A stretch of 64,000 nt of DNA, taken from the NCBI RefSeq assembly GCF_001010945.1, contig NZ_LBHB01000002.1, positions 310,001-374,000 of the forward strand, given 5' to 3'. A program made the position numbers and the translations under genes. Each line of letters begins with the position of its first letter. Position 1 is the first letter of the stretch. This DNA comes from Aurantiacibacter luteus (GTDB lineage Bacteria; Pseudomonadota; Alphaproteobacteria; Sphingomonadales; Sphingomonadaceae). Shown here piece after piece: positions 10,223 to 17,930 of the stretch. The notes beneath the pieces were generated by a model. The model did not search any database and was not told the DNA's origin. It worked only from the letters and a program-made list of their open reading frames with translations.

Positions 10223-10301
10223 CCCTGAGCTTGTCGAAGGGCTGCTTTTTCTTCATGCGCCGTGCTGACAAGCGAAGGACACCCCTTCGACAAGCTCAGG
10301 G
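10223..10301. repeat. Perfect 19-nt inverted repeat (sphingomonad-type dispersed element)
   Basis: CCCTGAGCTTGTCGAAGGG at 10223-10241 and its exact reverse complement at 10283-10301, 41 nt apart, between pabBC and the RluA-family gene, which run in the same direction. From memory this 19-mer recurs widely in sphingomonad genomes, which marks it as a dispersed intergenic repeat rather than a gene-specific signal. It could fold into a long-loop hairpin in the pabBC 3' region. Confidence 0.75.
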
Positions 10302-10310
10302 TAATCGGAC

Positions 10311-10964
10311 GTGAACATCCCCATCCTCTTCGAAGACGGCGAGGCGCTGATTATCGACAAGCCCGCAGGGCTGCCGATCGAACGCCCGCGCAGGGGCGGG
10401 GCGAGCCTCGAGGACCATCTCGAAAGTCTCAAGCTCGGCTTCCAGCGCGCCCCGCAGGCGGTCCACCGGCTCGACACCGATACCTCGGGCTGCCTTCTGC
10501 TGGCGCGCAATTCCAAGGCGTTGAAGCGCTTCAACGCCGCCTTCGAGGAGAAGCTGGTCGCCAAGACCTACCTCGGCATCGTAGCGGGGCCGGTGGCGGA
10601 GGACGAGGGCACCATCGATCTCGCGCTGAGCAAGATCAGCAGCGAGGCCAAGGGCTGGCGCATGATCGTGGCGAAGAAGGGCAAGCCTTCCGTCACCCAC
10701 TGGACCAAGCGGGCCGAGCTTCCCGGCGGCCTGACGCTGGTCGAGTTTCGCCCCGAGACCGGTCGCACCCACCAGATTCGCGTCCATGCCGAGCACGCCT
10801 TCGGCCGCAGCCTGCTGGGCGATCCGGTCTATGGCCACAAGGACGCGCGCGTCACCCGCACCATGCTCCACGCCAGTGCGCTGAGCGTGCCGCGCGAAGG
10901 CAAGCCGCCAGTCGAGGCGAGCGCGCCGCTGCCCGCCGACTTCCTGGCGCTGGGGGCGGAGTAA
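10311..10964 (+). CDS. RluA-family RNA pseudouridine synthase
   Basis: 217 aa, single catalytic domain without an S4 domain. The catalytic aspartate lies in HRLDTDTSGCLL, and the second conserved block is RPETGRTHQIRVHAEH. It converts uridine to pseudouridine in rRNA or tRNA; the exact site cannot be assigned. The short, S4-less form resembles RluA/TruC-like enzymes. The stop overlaps the next start (TAATG), so it is translationally coupled to arfB. Both genes serve translation quality. Confidence 0.92.
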   Translation: MNIPILFEDGEALIIDKPAGLPIERPRRGGASLEDHLESLKLGFQRAPQAVHRLDTDTSGCLLLARNSKALKRFNAAFEEKLVAKTYLGIVAGPVAEDEGTIDLALSKISSEAKGWRMIVAKKGKPSVTHWTKRAELPGGLTLVEFRPETGRTHQIRVHAEHAFGRSLLGDPVYGHKDARVTRTMLHASALSVPREGKPPVEASAPLPADFLALGAE

Positions 10965-11368
10965 TGGGCGCGATCCTCGACCGGGCGCAGGCGCTGGCCG
11001 AGGAGAGCTTCGTCACTGCCTCCGGACCCGGAGGGCAGAACGTCAACAAGGTGGCGACCGCGGTGCAGCTGCGCGTCAACATCTACGCCTTGCGCCTGCC
11101 GCCCGCCGTGTTCCACCGGCTGACTGCGCTCGCCGGCAGCCGGCTCAACCAGGCGGGCGAGATCGTAATCGACGCGCGCAGCCACCGCACGCAGGAAGCC
11201 AACCGACGCGACGCGCGCGAGCGCTTGGCGGCGATGATCGGCGAGGCGCTGGTCGAACCCAAGAAACGCGCCAAGAGCCGCGTCAATCGCGTTGGCAAGG
11301 CGAAGCGGCTCGCGGGCAAGAAGGCGCACGGCGAAAAGAAGGCGTTGCGGGGCAAACTCGACCTCTAG
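10964..11368 (+). CDS. arfB: Alternative ribosome-rescue factor ArfB (peptidyl-tRNA hydrolase)
   Basis: 134 aa. It carries the release-factor GGQ motif in SGPGGQNVNK near residue 23 and a Lys/Arg-rich C-terminal tail (about 100-134, e.g. KRAKSRVNRVGKAKR) that enters the empty mRNA channel in this family. It rescues ribosomes stalled without a stop codon by hydrolysing peptidyl-tRNA. The ATG overlaps the stop of the pseudouridine synthase. The call is firm because GGQ plus basic tail at this length is diagnostic. Confidence 0.93.
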   Translation: MGAILDRAQALAEESFVTASGPGGQNVNKVATAVQLRVNIYALRLPPAVFHRLTALAGSRLNQAGEIVIDARSHRTQEANRRDARERLAAMIGEALVEPKKRAKSRVNRVGKAKRLAGKKAHGEKKALRGKLDL

Positions 11369-11485
11369 GCCCGGCTTGACTTTTCCCCGATTCTCCACCA
11401 TTGGCCCGGCACAAGAGGGCGGCGCCGTGCGTCGCCCCATGTTTTTTCGGGCAGCTACGCCCTTTTCAGATCGACGAGACGAACA

Positions 11486-11653
11486 ATGGCGAAGCCCGCA
11501 ACCATCAAGATCCGCCTGAACTCCACCGCGGACACCGGCCACTTCTACGTGACCAAGAAGAACCCGCGCAACCACACCGAGAAGTTCACCTTCCGCAAGT
11601 ACGATCCGATCGCGAAGAAGCACGTCGAGTACAAGGAAGGCAAGATCAAGTGA
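11486..11653 (+). CDS. rpmG: 50S ribosomal protein L33
   Basis: 55 aa, full length for L33. It begins [18 protein letters not shown] and ends VEYKEGKIK. It is the cysteine-free (zinc-independent) form with no CxxC pairs. It is a stand-alone gene preceded by a 117-bp gap containing TTGACT at 11378, a possible -35. It is followed by a GC hairpin without a U-tract. Confidence 0.96.
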   Translation: MAKPATIKIRLNSTADTGHFYVTKKNPRNHTEKFTFRKYDPIAKKHVEYKEGKIK

Positions 11654-11687
11654 GCCCACGCGGGCTGCGCCTGATCGCGCTCTCATC

Positions 11688-11715
11688 CTGAACCCCGGGA
11701 ACAACCCGGGTTCAG
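11688..11715 (+). terminator. GC-rich hairpin after rpmG
   Basis: CTGAACCCCGGG, a short loop, then CCCGGGTTCAG form an 11-bp stem with one bulged C. It sits 35 nt after the rpmG stop and 36 nt before lolA. It lacks a U-tract, so it is a weak terminator or an attenuating/processing structure. Confidence 0.45.
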
Positions 11716-11750
11716 AGGCGGTTCAACGCTCCAACGCCAGAAACCGGAGC

Positions 11751-12443
11751 ATGAACATCTTGCCTAGCATCGTTGCCAGACTTGGCCGAATCCGCCCCGC
11801 CGCCGCGCTTTTCGCCGGCGTCGCCACCCTTGCCGTGCCCGCCTCGCTGGCGCTGCCGACCACGCCCGCTGTGGCGCAGAGCAGCCGGTCGCAGGCGAGC
11901 CAGCTCGACCGCGCGGTCGCCGCGCTCCGGGCGATCACCACCCTGCGCGCCGATTTCACCCAGACCGACCGTTCGGGCCGGAGCTATTCGGGCACGCTGA
12001 CCCTGCGCAATCCGGGCCGCATCCGCTTCGAGTATTCGGGCGACGCCAACATGCTCGTCGTCTCCGACGGCCGTGCGCTCACCTTCGTCGATTACGAGGT
12101 CAACCAGGTCGAACGTTATCCGATCGGCGAATCGCCGCTGGGTGCGCTGCTCGACCCGAACCGCGACATGCGCCGTTATGGCGAGGTCCAGTCGGGCACG
12201 ACCGATGGCGTGATCAGCGTGATGGTGCGCGATCCCAGCCACCCTGAATACGGTGTGTTCAACTTCATCTTCGTGCCGGATTCAGGGGCACCGGGCGGCC
12301 TGCGCCTTGCCAGCTGGGTCGCGCTCGATGCGCAGAACAACCGCACCACCGTGCGCCTGCGCAACCATCGCTACGGCATGAGCGTGCCCAACAGCACCTT
12401 CACCTATCGCGACCCGCGCCGCAGTTCGCGTCGTCCGGGCTGA
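11751..12443 (+). CDS. lolA: Outer-membrane lipoprotein carrier protein LolA
   Basis: 230 aa. A signal peptide ends near PAVAQS. The mature part follows the LolA pattern of an open beta-barrel: LRADFTQTDRSGRSYSGTL near the start, then GRIRFEYSGDANMLVVSDG and VDYEVNQVERYPI. It ferries lipoproteins from LolCDE through the periplasm to LolB or the outer membrane. It matters here because the window encodes at least eight lipoproteins. It is a stand-alone gene. No clear terminator immediately follows; the next strong one is about 250 nt downstream. Confidence 0.9.
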   Translation: MNILPSIVARLGRIRPAAALFAGVATLAVPASLALPTTPAVAQSSRSQASQLDRAVAALRAITTLRADFTQTDRSGRSYSGTLTLRNPGRIRFEYSGDANMLVVSDGRALTFVDYEVNQVERYPIGESPLGALLDPNRDMRRYGEVQSGTTDGVISVMVRDPSHPEYGVFNFIFVPDSGAPGGLRLASWVALDAQNNRTTVRLRNHRYGMSVPNSTFTYRDPRRSSRRPG

Positions 12444-12562
12444 CGCGCCACGAACGACGGATTCGCGAAGCCCTGCGAGGGCATGATTTCGCTCCGTCGG
12501 CACAAACCCTCATCGCGGCGGCGACTCGTTGTAAGTTTGCGACAAGTCGCCGCCGTTATTCG

Positions 12563-12591
12563 TTGGCCCGACAGCTCGAATTCCCTATTTT
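12563..12591 (+). promoter_or_regulatory. Candidate sigma-70 promoter for a small RNA
   Basis: TTGGCC (12563-12568), a 17-nt spacer and TATTTT (12586-12591). Predicted transcription start is about 12598. No coding sequence begins for 158 nt, and a strong terminator follows at 12692-12727, so the likely product is a short RNA. Confidence 0.4.
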
Positions 12592-12597
12592 CAACCC

Positions 12598-12727
12598 TTC
12601 AGGACGAGCGGTGAGGCGGGTTTCCCCCCTGTTGCCCTAGCTTCGTTATTCCGCCGCCTGATGGAAGCGTGACGAACGCTCGAAAAGGAAACCCCCGTCG
12701 CAATGCCCCCGCGACGGGGGTTTTTTT
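12598..12727 (+). ncRNA. Candidate structured small RNA, about 130 nt
   Basis: The 312-nt gap between lolA and xthA has no credible ORF. From a plausible promoter to an intrinsic terminator the RNA could form three helices: AGGCGG (12614-12619) with CCGCCT (12654-12659), AGCGT with ACGCT around loop GACGA (12666-12680), and the 10-bp terminator stem. It matches no family I can recall: not 4.5S, tmRNA, RNase P or an obvious 6S. The alternative is a long lolA 3' untranslated region ending at the same terminator. The call rests on promoter, folding and terminator only. Confidence 0.4.
12692..12727 (+). terminator. Strong rho-independent terminator
   Basis: A perfect 10-bp stem CCCCCGTCGC / GCGACGGGGG with a 9-nt loop is followed by seven T residues (12721-12727). 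It ends either lolA or the candidate small RNA, 28 nt ahead of the xthA start. Confidence 0.92.
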
Positions 12728-12755
12728 ATCCGCGCCGCACCTCTAGGTGCAGGCC

Positions 12756-13544
12756 ATGGTCTCCGTCGCTACCTGGAACATCAATTCAGTCCGCCTGCGG
12801 ATGCCGCTGGTCGAGCGCTTTCTCGCCGAGCAGGCACCCGACGTGCTGTGCCTGCAGGAGATCAAGTGCCAGGAGCACCAGTTTCCGGCCAAGGCATTCG
12901 CCGACCTCGGATACGTCCACCAGGCCATTCACGGGCAGAAGGGCTACCACGGCGTCGCCACGGTCAGCCGCCTGCCGTTTCGCGAATTCTCCCGCCACGA
13001 CTGGCAGGACAACGGCGAGGCGCGGCACGTGGGGGTCGAGCTGCCCGATCACGACGGCCTGATCGTCGAGAACGTCTACATCCCCGCAGGCGGCGACGAG
13101 CCCGACCGCGAGAAGAACCCCAAGTTCGGCCAGAAACTCGACTTCCTCGAACGCATGACGCGCTGGGCCGAGGCGATCGACCGGCCCACGCTGCTGGTCG
13201 GCGACTTCAACGTCGCCCCGCTCGACTGCGACGTCTACGACCACAAGGCGCTTCTGAAGGTCGTCAGCCATACGCCCATCGAGGTCGAGACGCTGGGCCT
13301 GCTGCAGGGCGCGCACGGGTGGGTGGACTTGGGCCGCAAGCATATCCCCGCGCCCGAGCGCAACTACTCCTGGTGGTCCTACCGCACCTACTGGCAGGGC
13401 AAGGACCGCGGACGACGCCTCGACCACATGTGGGCCAGCCCCGATCTCGCGGCGCAGAGCCGGGTGCACACCATCGCCGAGCATACCCGCAACTGGGAGC
13501 AGCCCAGCGACCACGTACCGCTCGTGACCGAGTTCGACCTCTGA
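12756..13544 (+). CDS. xthA: Exodeoxyribonuclease III (AP endonuclease)
   Basis: 262 aa, endonuclease/exonuclease/phosphatase fold. Signature pieces are ATWNINSVRLR at the start, LCLQEIKCQ (catalytic Glu), LVGDFNVAPLDCDV and the C-terminal RRLDHMWASP...PSDHVPL block with the catalytic Asp/His. It cleaves 5' of abasic sites in base-excision repair and degrades 3' ends. ATG 12756 is preferred over GTG 12747, which gives only three non-conserved residues. The downstream ribA frame begins at or just after the xthA stop. Confidence 0.95.
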   Translation: MVSVATWNINSVRLRMPLVERFLAEQAPDVLCLQEIKCQEHQFPAKAFADLGYVHQAIHGQKGYHGVATVSRLPFREFSRHDWQDNGEARHVGVELPDHDGLIVENVYIPAGGDEPDREKNPKFGQKLDFLERMTRWAEAIDRPTLLVGDFNVAPLDCDVYDHKALLKVVSHTPIEVETLGLLQGAHGWVDLGRKHIPAPERNYSWWSYRTYWQGKDRGRRLDHMWASPDLAAQSRVHTIAEHTRNWEQPSDHVPLVTEFDL

Positions 13545-13567
13545 CCACGCCCTCCCCCACCCGGCGC

Positions 13568-14605
13568 GTGGCGCAGGCCATCGACGCGCTGCGGCACGGC
13601 TGGCCGATCCGGGTGGGAGAGGCGCCGGTGCTGCTGCCGGTCGAGACCGCGCCGCTGCCCGAAGCGCGCGCCACGCGCCTCCTCATCTCCGCCGCGCGGG
13701 CCGAAACGCTGCGCCTCACCAACCAGCGCGCCGCCGCGGATGGACACTCGCCCGTGCTGATCCGCGCCGCCGAGCCGCTAGGCCTCGCCGAGGCATTTCC
13801 AGTGGCCGATCCGGCGCGCGATCTCGACAATCCGCTCAAGGGCCCGTTCGCTGCCGAGGCGCTGGCCTGGCGCGAGGCCGCCGTCGTCGCGCTGCAGCTG
13901 GCGCGCATAGCCGGGGTGCTGCCCGCCTTTCTCGTCGATGCCGCGGGCGCGGGCGAGGCGGTCACGCTGGAGCCGGGCGACCTCGCGACGTGGAGCGATT
14001 CTGCAAACCTGCGCGTCGCCACCCGCGCGCGCCTGCCGATAGCGGCGGATGAGGAGGCAGAGATTGTCGCCTTTCGCGCCATCGATGACATGCGCGAGCA
14101 CGTCGCGCTGATCCTCGGCCAACAGACCTCGGATCGCGCTCCGTTGGTGCGCCTGCATTCCGAATGCCTGACGGGCGATGTCTTCTCCAGCCTCAAGTGC
14201 GATTGCGGCCCGCAGCTCGATGCCGCGCTGGCGGCCATGAGCGCGGAGGCGGCGGCGGGCGGCTGGGGGATACTGCTGTATTTGCGGCAGGAAGGGCGCG
14301 GCATCGGCCTCGTCAACAAGCTGCGCGCCTACCGCTTGCAGGACGAGGGGCTCGACACGCTCGAGGCCAATCGCAGTCTCGGCCTGCCGGAGGAAGCGCG
14401 CGACTTCCCGCTGGCGGCGCGGATGCTCGATCTGCTGGGCGTGCGCGCGATCCGGCTGATGACTAACAATCCGGCCAAGGTCGAGGCGCTTCAGAAGGCG
14501 GGGGTGACCGTCGCCGAGCGCGTGCCGCACCAGCTCCCCGCCAATCCGCACAACCACCGCTACCTCGAAACCAAGCGCGACCGCGCCGGGCATTTGCTGA
14601 CCTAG
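13568..14605 (+). CDS. ribA: GTP cyclohydrolase II with N-terminal extension
   Basis: First step of riboflavin synthesis. The catalytic domain (about residues 150-345) has the zinc cysteines in HSECLTGDVFSSLKCDCGPQ and the GTP-binding YLRQEGRGIGLVNK. About 150 residues precede it and look like a degenerate, non-catalytic DHBP-synthase-like half, a known arrangement in Alphaproteobacteria. There is no ATG in the N-terminal part. GTG 13568 (VAQAIDALRHGWP) is chosen; CTG 13541, overlapping the xthA stop, is an alternative. The stop interlocks with that of psd on the other strand in one CTAG. Confidence 0.88.
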   Translation: MAQAIDALRHGWPIRVGEAPVLLPVETAPLPEARATRLLISAARAETLRLTNQRAAADGHSPVLIRAAEPLGLAEAFPVADPARDLDNPLKGPFAAEALAWREAAVVALQLARIAGVLPAFLVDAAGAGEAVTLEPGDLATWSDSANLRVATRARLPIAADEEAEIVAFRAIDDMREHVALILGQQTSDRAPLVRLHSECLTGDVFSSLKCDCGPQLDAALAAMSAEAAAGGWGILLYLRQEGRGIGLVNKLRAYRLQDEGLDTLEANRSLGLPEEARDFPLAARMLDLLGVRAIRLMTNNPAKVEALQKAGVTVAERVPHQLPANPHNHRYLETKRDRAGHLLT

Positions 14606-15444
14606 AGCCAGCGACCGATCGCCTGTCCCATGCGGACGGTATCGCCAGCGGCTAGACCCTCGTCCCATTCCACGCGTCCCGGCTCGAACAGCAGGACCAC
14701 GGTGGAGCCGAGAAAAAAGCGGCCCATTTCGTCGCCCGCGGCAAACTCGTGCTCGCCGTCGGCGTAGGTGCGGTGGCGCAGGGTGCGGGCGTGGGCCTCT
14801 TCGCGCCCACCCCAGACGGTCTCGATACCGGCGACGATCATCGCACCCACCATGACGCTGGCGAACATGCCATGCGGCCCGTCGAACAGGCAGGCGAGCC
14901 GCTCGTTGCGGGCGAAGAGGTCGTCGACGTTCTCGGCGTTCACCTGGTTCACGCTGAAGAGGTCGCCGGGGACGTAGATGCTGCCCAGCAGCTCGCCCGC
15001 GGCAGGCATGTGGACCCGGTGGTAGTCCTTCGGGCTCAGGTAGATCGTGGCGAAGCTGCCACCCTCGAACCTGCGCGCGAGGTCCTCGTCGCCGCCGAGC
15101 AGTTGCGCGGCGGTGAAGTGACGGCCCTTGGCCTGGAATATGCGTCCCTCGGTGACGGTGCCGATCTGGCTGACCGCGCCGTCGGCTGGGCTCAAGACGT
15201 GGGTCGCGGCATCTGCCAGCGGGCGCGCGCCGGGTTTGAGTTCGCGGGTGAAGAAGTCGTTGAAGCTGGCGTATTCGCCGAGCGGCCGCGCGGCCTCGCT
15301 CATGTCGACGTCGTAGGCATCGACGAAGAGGCGGATCAGGCGGTCGCGCAACCACGGCGTCTCGCTGCCGGCAAAGCGCCCGGCGAGGCGGGAGACGGCA
15401 TGGTGCGGGGCGAGGTGCTGGAAGGCGATGAAGGGCCTGCTCAT
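14602..15444 (-). CDS. psd: Phosphatidylserine decarboxylase proenzyme
   Basis: 280 aa. Converts phosphatidylserine to phosphatidylethanolamine at the inner membrane. The self-cleavage site that creates the pyruvoyl group is the LGST motif in FFLGSTVVLLFE near residue 240. Other family blocks are SPADGAVSQIG and YLSPKDYHRVHMP. ATG 15444 overlaps the stop of the upstream zinc-finger gene (ATGA), so the two are coupled. No pssA is adjacent. The stop shares CTAG with convergent ribA. Confidence 0.94.
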   Translation of the reverse strand: MSRPFIAFQHLAPHHAVSRLAGRFAGSETPWLRDRLIRLFVDAYDVDMSEAARPLGEYASFNDFFTRELKPGARPLADAATHVLSPADGAVSQIGTVTEGRIFQAKGRHFTAAQLLGGDEDLARRFEGGSFATIYLSPKDYHRVHMPAAGELLGSIYVPGDLFSVNQVNAENVDDLFARNERLACLFDGPHGMFASVMVGAMIVAGIETVWGGREEAHARTLRHRTYADGEHEFAAGDEMGRFFLGSTVVLLFEPGRVEWDEGLAAGDTVRMGQAIGRWL

Positions 15445-15707
15445 CAGCGCAGCTGACTGTCCTTGGAGCCGCGCCGGTTGATCGCCGAGTGGCGCACCGC
15501 GGCATCGCGGCCGGACTTGCACGCGACGCAGGTGCGGACACCGGGCACAGCCACGCGGCGTGCCTCGGGAATGTCCTCCCCGCACACGTCGCACCACTTC
15601 GCGCTCTCGCCGCGCGGCATGCGCGCCCGAGCCGCAGCCACGGCATCGTTCACGCTATCGTCGATCTGGTCCTGCACCGCGCCATCGCGCGACCATCCAC
15701 CTGCCAT
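15444..15707 (-). CDS. DksA/TraR-type C4 zinc-finger protein
   Basis: 87 aa. A four-cysteine zinc finger CDVCGEDIPEARR...RTCVACKS sits at about residues 39-65, after a short N-terminal helix (DQIDDSVNDAVAAARARM). This is the small DksA/TraR (YbiI-like) form lacking the long coiled coil and acidic tip of full DksA, so direct action in the RNA polymerase secondary channel is doubtful. It is translationally coupled to psd. Its role is unknown. Confidence 0.85.
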   Translation of the reverse strand: MAGGWSRDGAVQDQIDDSVNDAVAAARARMPRGESAKWCDVCGEDIPEARRVAVPGVRTCVACKSGRDAAVRHSAINRRGSKDSQLR

Positions 15708-15758
15708 GAAAAGCTCCTTCGCCCTTGGTAACCCACGGGCGCGCTCTGGCGTTCCTGC

Positions 15759-16748
15759 CTAACGGATGCGCTCGTAGCGGGTCAGCCGGCGATCCAGCGT
15801 ATTCTCGCCCACGCCCGCGACCTCGCCCGACCAGTCGGCCACGAAGATCGAGTTGCGGTCGACGCCGGTGGCGAAGCGCGCGTCGTTGCCCACCACGGTC
15901 AGGTCGCGGCTCGGATGGTCGCGGCCCTCGGCGGCGACGGCGATGAAGGCGGAGTAATTCTCCTTGTCCGCGCCCTGCACGAACCAGTTGTTGCTGATCT
16001 GCCCCTCGGCCCCGCCGGGCAGGTCGATCATGTAGTTGGTGGCGCGGCCCGCGGCATCGTCGAAGCTGTTGGCCGCCACCTCCACCCGCGCCGCGCGCGA
16101 TTTGAGGTAATGCCCGCCGCGCCCCTGCTCGAAGCGGCTGCGGGTGACGCGCAGATGGCCGATGTCGCCGGTGTAGATGGAATGCGCGCAGCCGCCCGGC
16201 CCCTCGCAGGTGCCGAGGCGGGTGAAGGTGGAGCGATCGACCACCATCGTCGCCGTGTCGTCCTGCGCTGTGAGGATGCCCTGCTGGCTGTCGCGGAACC
16301 AGCTTTCGGCCACGGTCAGGTCGCCCTGTTCCAACCGGATGCCGGCGCCGTTGAAATCGGGGACGCGCATGTTCTCGAACACCAGCCCCGCGACCTCGGC
16401 CCCGCGCCCGCGCAGCACGAGCGCGGCCTTGCCCTCGCAGGTCACGCCGTCGAAAACGGCCGAGCCGGGCTCGGTCGCGAGATAGGAGACGATGCCGCGC
16501 TCCTGCACCGCGCACTGCTGGTGGCGGCCGGGCGCGATGGCCACGGTGCCCCGGTTGTCCCCGATGGCATCGACCGCATCCTGCAGCCGGTCATAGCCGC
16601 GGCCGGTCTCCACGACCGTATAGGGCGATGCGGCCCCTTGCGCGAACAGGGCGGCGGCGGGAATGGCGGCGACCGCCAGAACGGCCAGCGCCAGGGTCGC
16701 CTTCATGCGCAGCGCGGCGTGGTTCGAGCGGATAACCTTGGTCACCAT
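15759..16748 (-). CDS. Secreted right-handed parallel beta-helix protein
   Basis: Up to 329 aa. A signal peptide (KATLALAVLAVAAIPAAALFAQG) is followed by repeated short turns with Asn/Asp/Gly spacing (VFDGVTCEGKAALVLRGRG, GLVFENMRVPDFNGAGIRL, RVTRSRFEQGRGGHYLK) typical of pectate-lyase-like beta-helices. No catalytic signature of a known polysaccharide lyase is evident. The start may be ATG 16748 or ATG 16706, the latter placing the signal peptide at the very N-terminus; neither has a clear ribosome site. TTGACG near 16782 could be a -35. Substrate unknown, possibly a surface glycan. Confidence 0.78.
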   Translation of the reverse strand: MVTKVIRSNHAALRMKATLALAVLAVAAIPAAALFAQGAASPYTVVETGRGYDRLQDAVDAIGDNRGTVAIAPGRHQQCAVQERGIVSYLATEPGSAVFDGVTCEGKAALVLRGRGAEVAGLVFENMRVPDFNGAGIRLEQGDLTVAESWFRDSQQGILTAQDDTATMVVDRSTFTRLGTCEGPGGCAHSIYTGDIGHLRVTRSRFEQGRGGHYLKSRAARVEVAANSFDDAAGRATNYMIDLPGGAEGQISNNWFVQGADKENYSAFIAVAAEGRDHPSRDLTVVGNDARFATGVDRNSIFVADWSGEVAGVGENTLDRRLTRYERIR

Positions 16749-16783
16749 GCCCGCAGGCGTAGCGCAACAGGGTTAACAAGCCG

Positions 16784-16990
16784 TCAAGCGGGATCCGAGG
16801 GCGGGCGGCCGCGGCGCGGAGGATCGGTGCGCTCCACCCGGATGCCGCGCCGCTCCAGCGCCTCGCGCAGCAGCACCTCGATCTCGGCGTTGACCGAGCG
16901 GAATTCGGACGCGGCGAGGCGCTCCACGCAGGCATGGAGCGCCGGATCGAGCCGCAGCGCGAACGCCTTTTTCTGCGGTCCCTTCGCCAT
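16784..16990 (-). CDS. Arc-like ribbon-helix-helix DNA-binding protein
   Basis: 68 aa. The N-terminal beta strand and two helices fit Arc/MetJ-type RHH: KAFALRLDPALHACVERLAA then SVNAEIEVLLREALERRG. The C-terminal tail is basic and Pro-rich. It starts 7 nt after the SPFH-protein stop and is clearly co-transcribed with it. No toxin gene is adjacent, so it is not an obvious antitoxin. The AT-rich palindrome over the operon promoter is a plausible operator for it (inference). Confidence 0.85.
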   Translation of the reverse strand: MAKGPQKKAFALRLDPALHACVERLAASEFRSVNAEIEVLLREALERRGIRVERTDPPRRGRPPSDPA

Positions 16991-16997
16991 GGTGCGC

Positions 16998-17909
16998 CTA
17001 CTGGTAGAGCGATCCCGCGTTTACGACCGGGTTCACCTCGCGCTCGCCGCACAGCACCACCATCAGGTTGCTGACCATGGCGGCGCGCCGCTCGTCGTCG
17101 AGGTGGACGATGTCGTCCTCGCTGAGCTTGGAGAGCGCCATCTCCACCATGCTCACCGCACCCATCACCAGCTTGGCCCTCGCGGCGATCACCGCCTCGG
17201 CCTGTTGGCGGCGCAGCATGGCCCCGGCAATCTCGCTGGCGTAGGCGAGGTGGGTGAGGCTGGCCTCGTCCACCACCACGCCGGCCACGCTCAGCCGCTC
17301 GTTGAGCTCGGCCTGCAATTCGGCGTTGATCACGTCGGGGCTGCCGCGCAGGGTCGTCTCGTTCTCCTCGAAATCGTCGTAGGGATGGCGCGCGCCGACC
17401 GTGCGCAGCCCGGCCTCGATCTGGATGTTCACGAACTCCTTGTAATCGTCCACGTCGAAGACCGCCTGCGCCGTGTCGCGCACGCGCCAGACGACGTTGC
17501 AGGCGACGTCGATGGGATTGCCGCGCTTGTCGTTGATTTTGATGCGTTCGGAATGGACGTTGTGCGCGCGCACGTTGACCTTCTGCTTGGCCATCCACGG
17601 CCAGACCCAGCGCAGGCCCTCGGTGCGGTCGGTGCCGCGATACTCGCCGAACAGCGTGATGACCGCGCCCTGGTTGGGCTGGATCATGTAGAACCCGGCC
17701 CAGGCAAAAAGTGCGACCACCAGCAAGCCTCCGCCCCCCAGCAATGCGCCCAGCGGCGATCCGCCTGCCTTGGCCGAGCCGATGCCGGAAATGATGAGCC
17801 ACCCGCCAAGCACTGTAAGAGCCAGTGCCACGGCAAGCATGAGATAGCCGTTGAAGCCGCCGCTGAGCCGCTCCTGGCTGCGAATCATCGAATGGTTCTG
17901 GACGGTCAC
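16998..17909 (-). CDS. SPFH/Band 7 (stomatin/prohibitin-like) membrane protein
   Basis: 303 aa. Two hydrophobic segments at about 22-43 and 59-77 anchor the protein, followed by the SPFH domain beginning [18 protein letters not shown]. It continues with [22 protein letters not shown] and an Ala/Glu-rich helix ([25 protein letters not shown]). Members oligomerise into membrane microdomain scaffolds and can modulate proteases. The GTG start at 17909 is preceded by a near-perfect AGGAGG. It is the first gene of an operon with the RHH protein. Unlike HflK/HflC it has no paired paralogue here. Confidence 0.9.
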   Translation of the reverse strand: MTVQNHSMIRSQERLSGGFNGYLMLAVALALTVLGGWLIISGIGSAKAGGSPLGALLGGGGLLVVALFAWAGFYMIQPNQGAVITLFGEYRGTDRTEGLRWVWPWMAKQKVNVRAHNVHSERIKINDKRGNPIDVACNVVWRVRDTAQAVFDVDDYKEFVNIQIEAGLRTVGARHPYDDFEENETTLRGSPDVINAELQAELNERLSVAGVVVDEASLTHLAYASEIAGAMLRRQQAEAVIAARAKLVMGAVSMVEMALSKLSEDDIVHLDDERRAAMVSNLMVVLCGEREVNPVVNAGSLYQ

Positions 17910-17930
17910 AAATTCCTCCTGCCTGATATA

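Noticed and set aside
8343-10271. Upstream in-frame extension of the HerA-like ATPase to more than 1100 residues
   Set aside because: The extension is antisense to pabBC and has no recognisable domain. Conservation starts at ATG 8342.
12444-12755. 4.5S (SRP) RNA, tmRNA or 6S RNA in the lolA-xthA gap
   Set aside because: There is no GGUCAGGUCCGGAAGGAAGCAG-type core, no tRNA-like ends, and no convincing long 6S bubble.
16784-17909. Toxin-antitoxin system
   Set aside because: The RHH protein resembles antitoxins, but its partner is an SPFH membrane protein with no toxin features.
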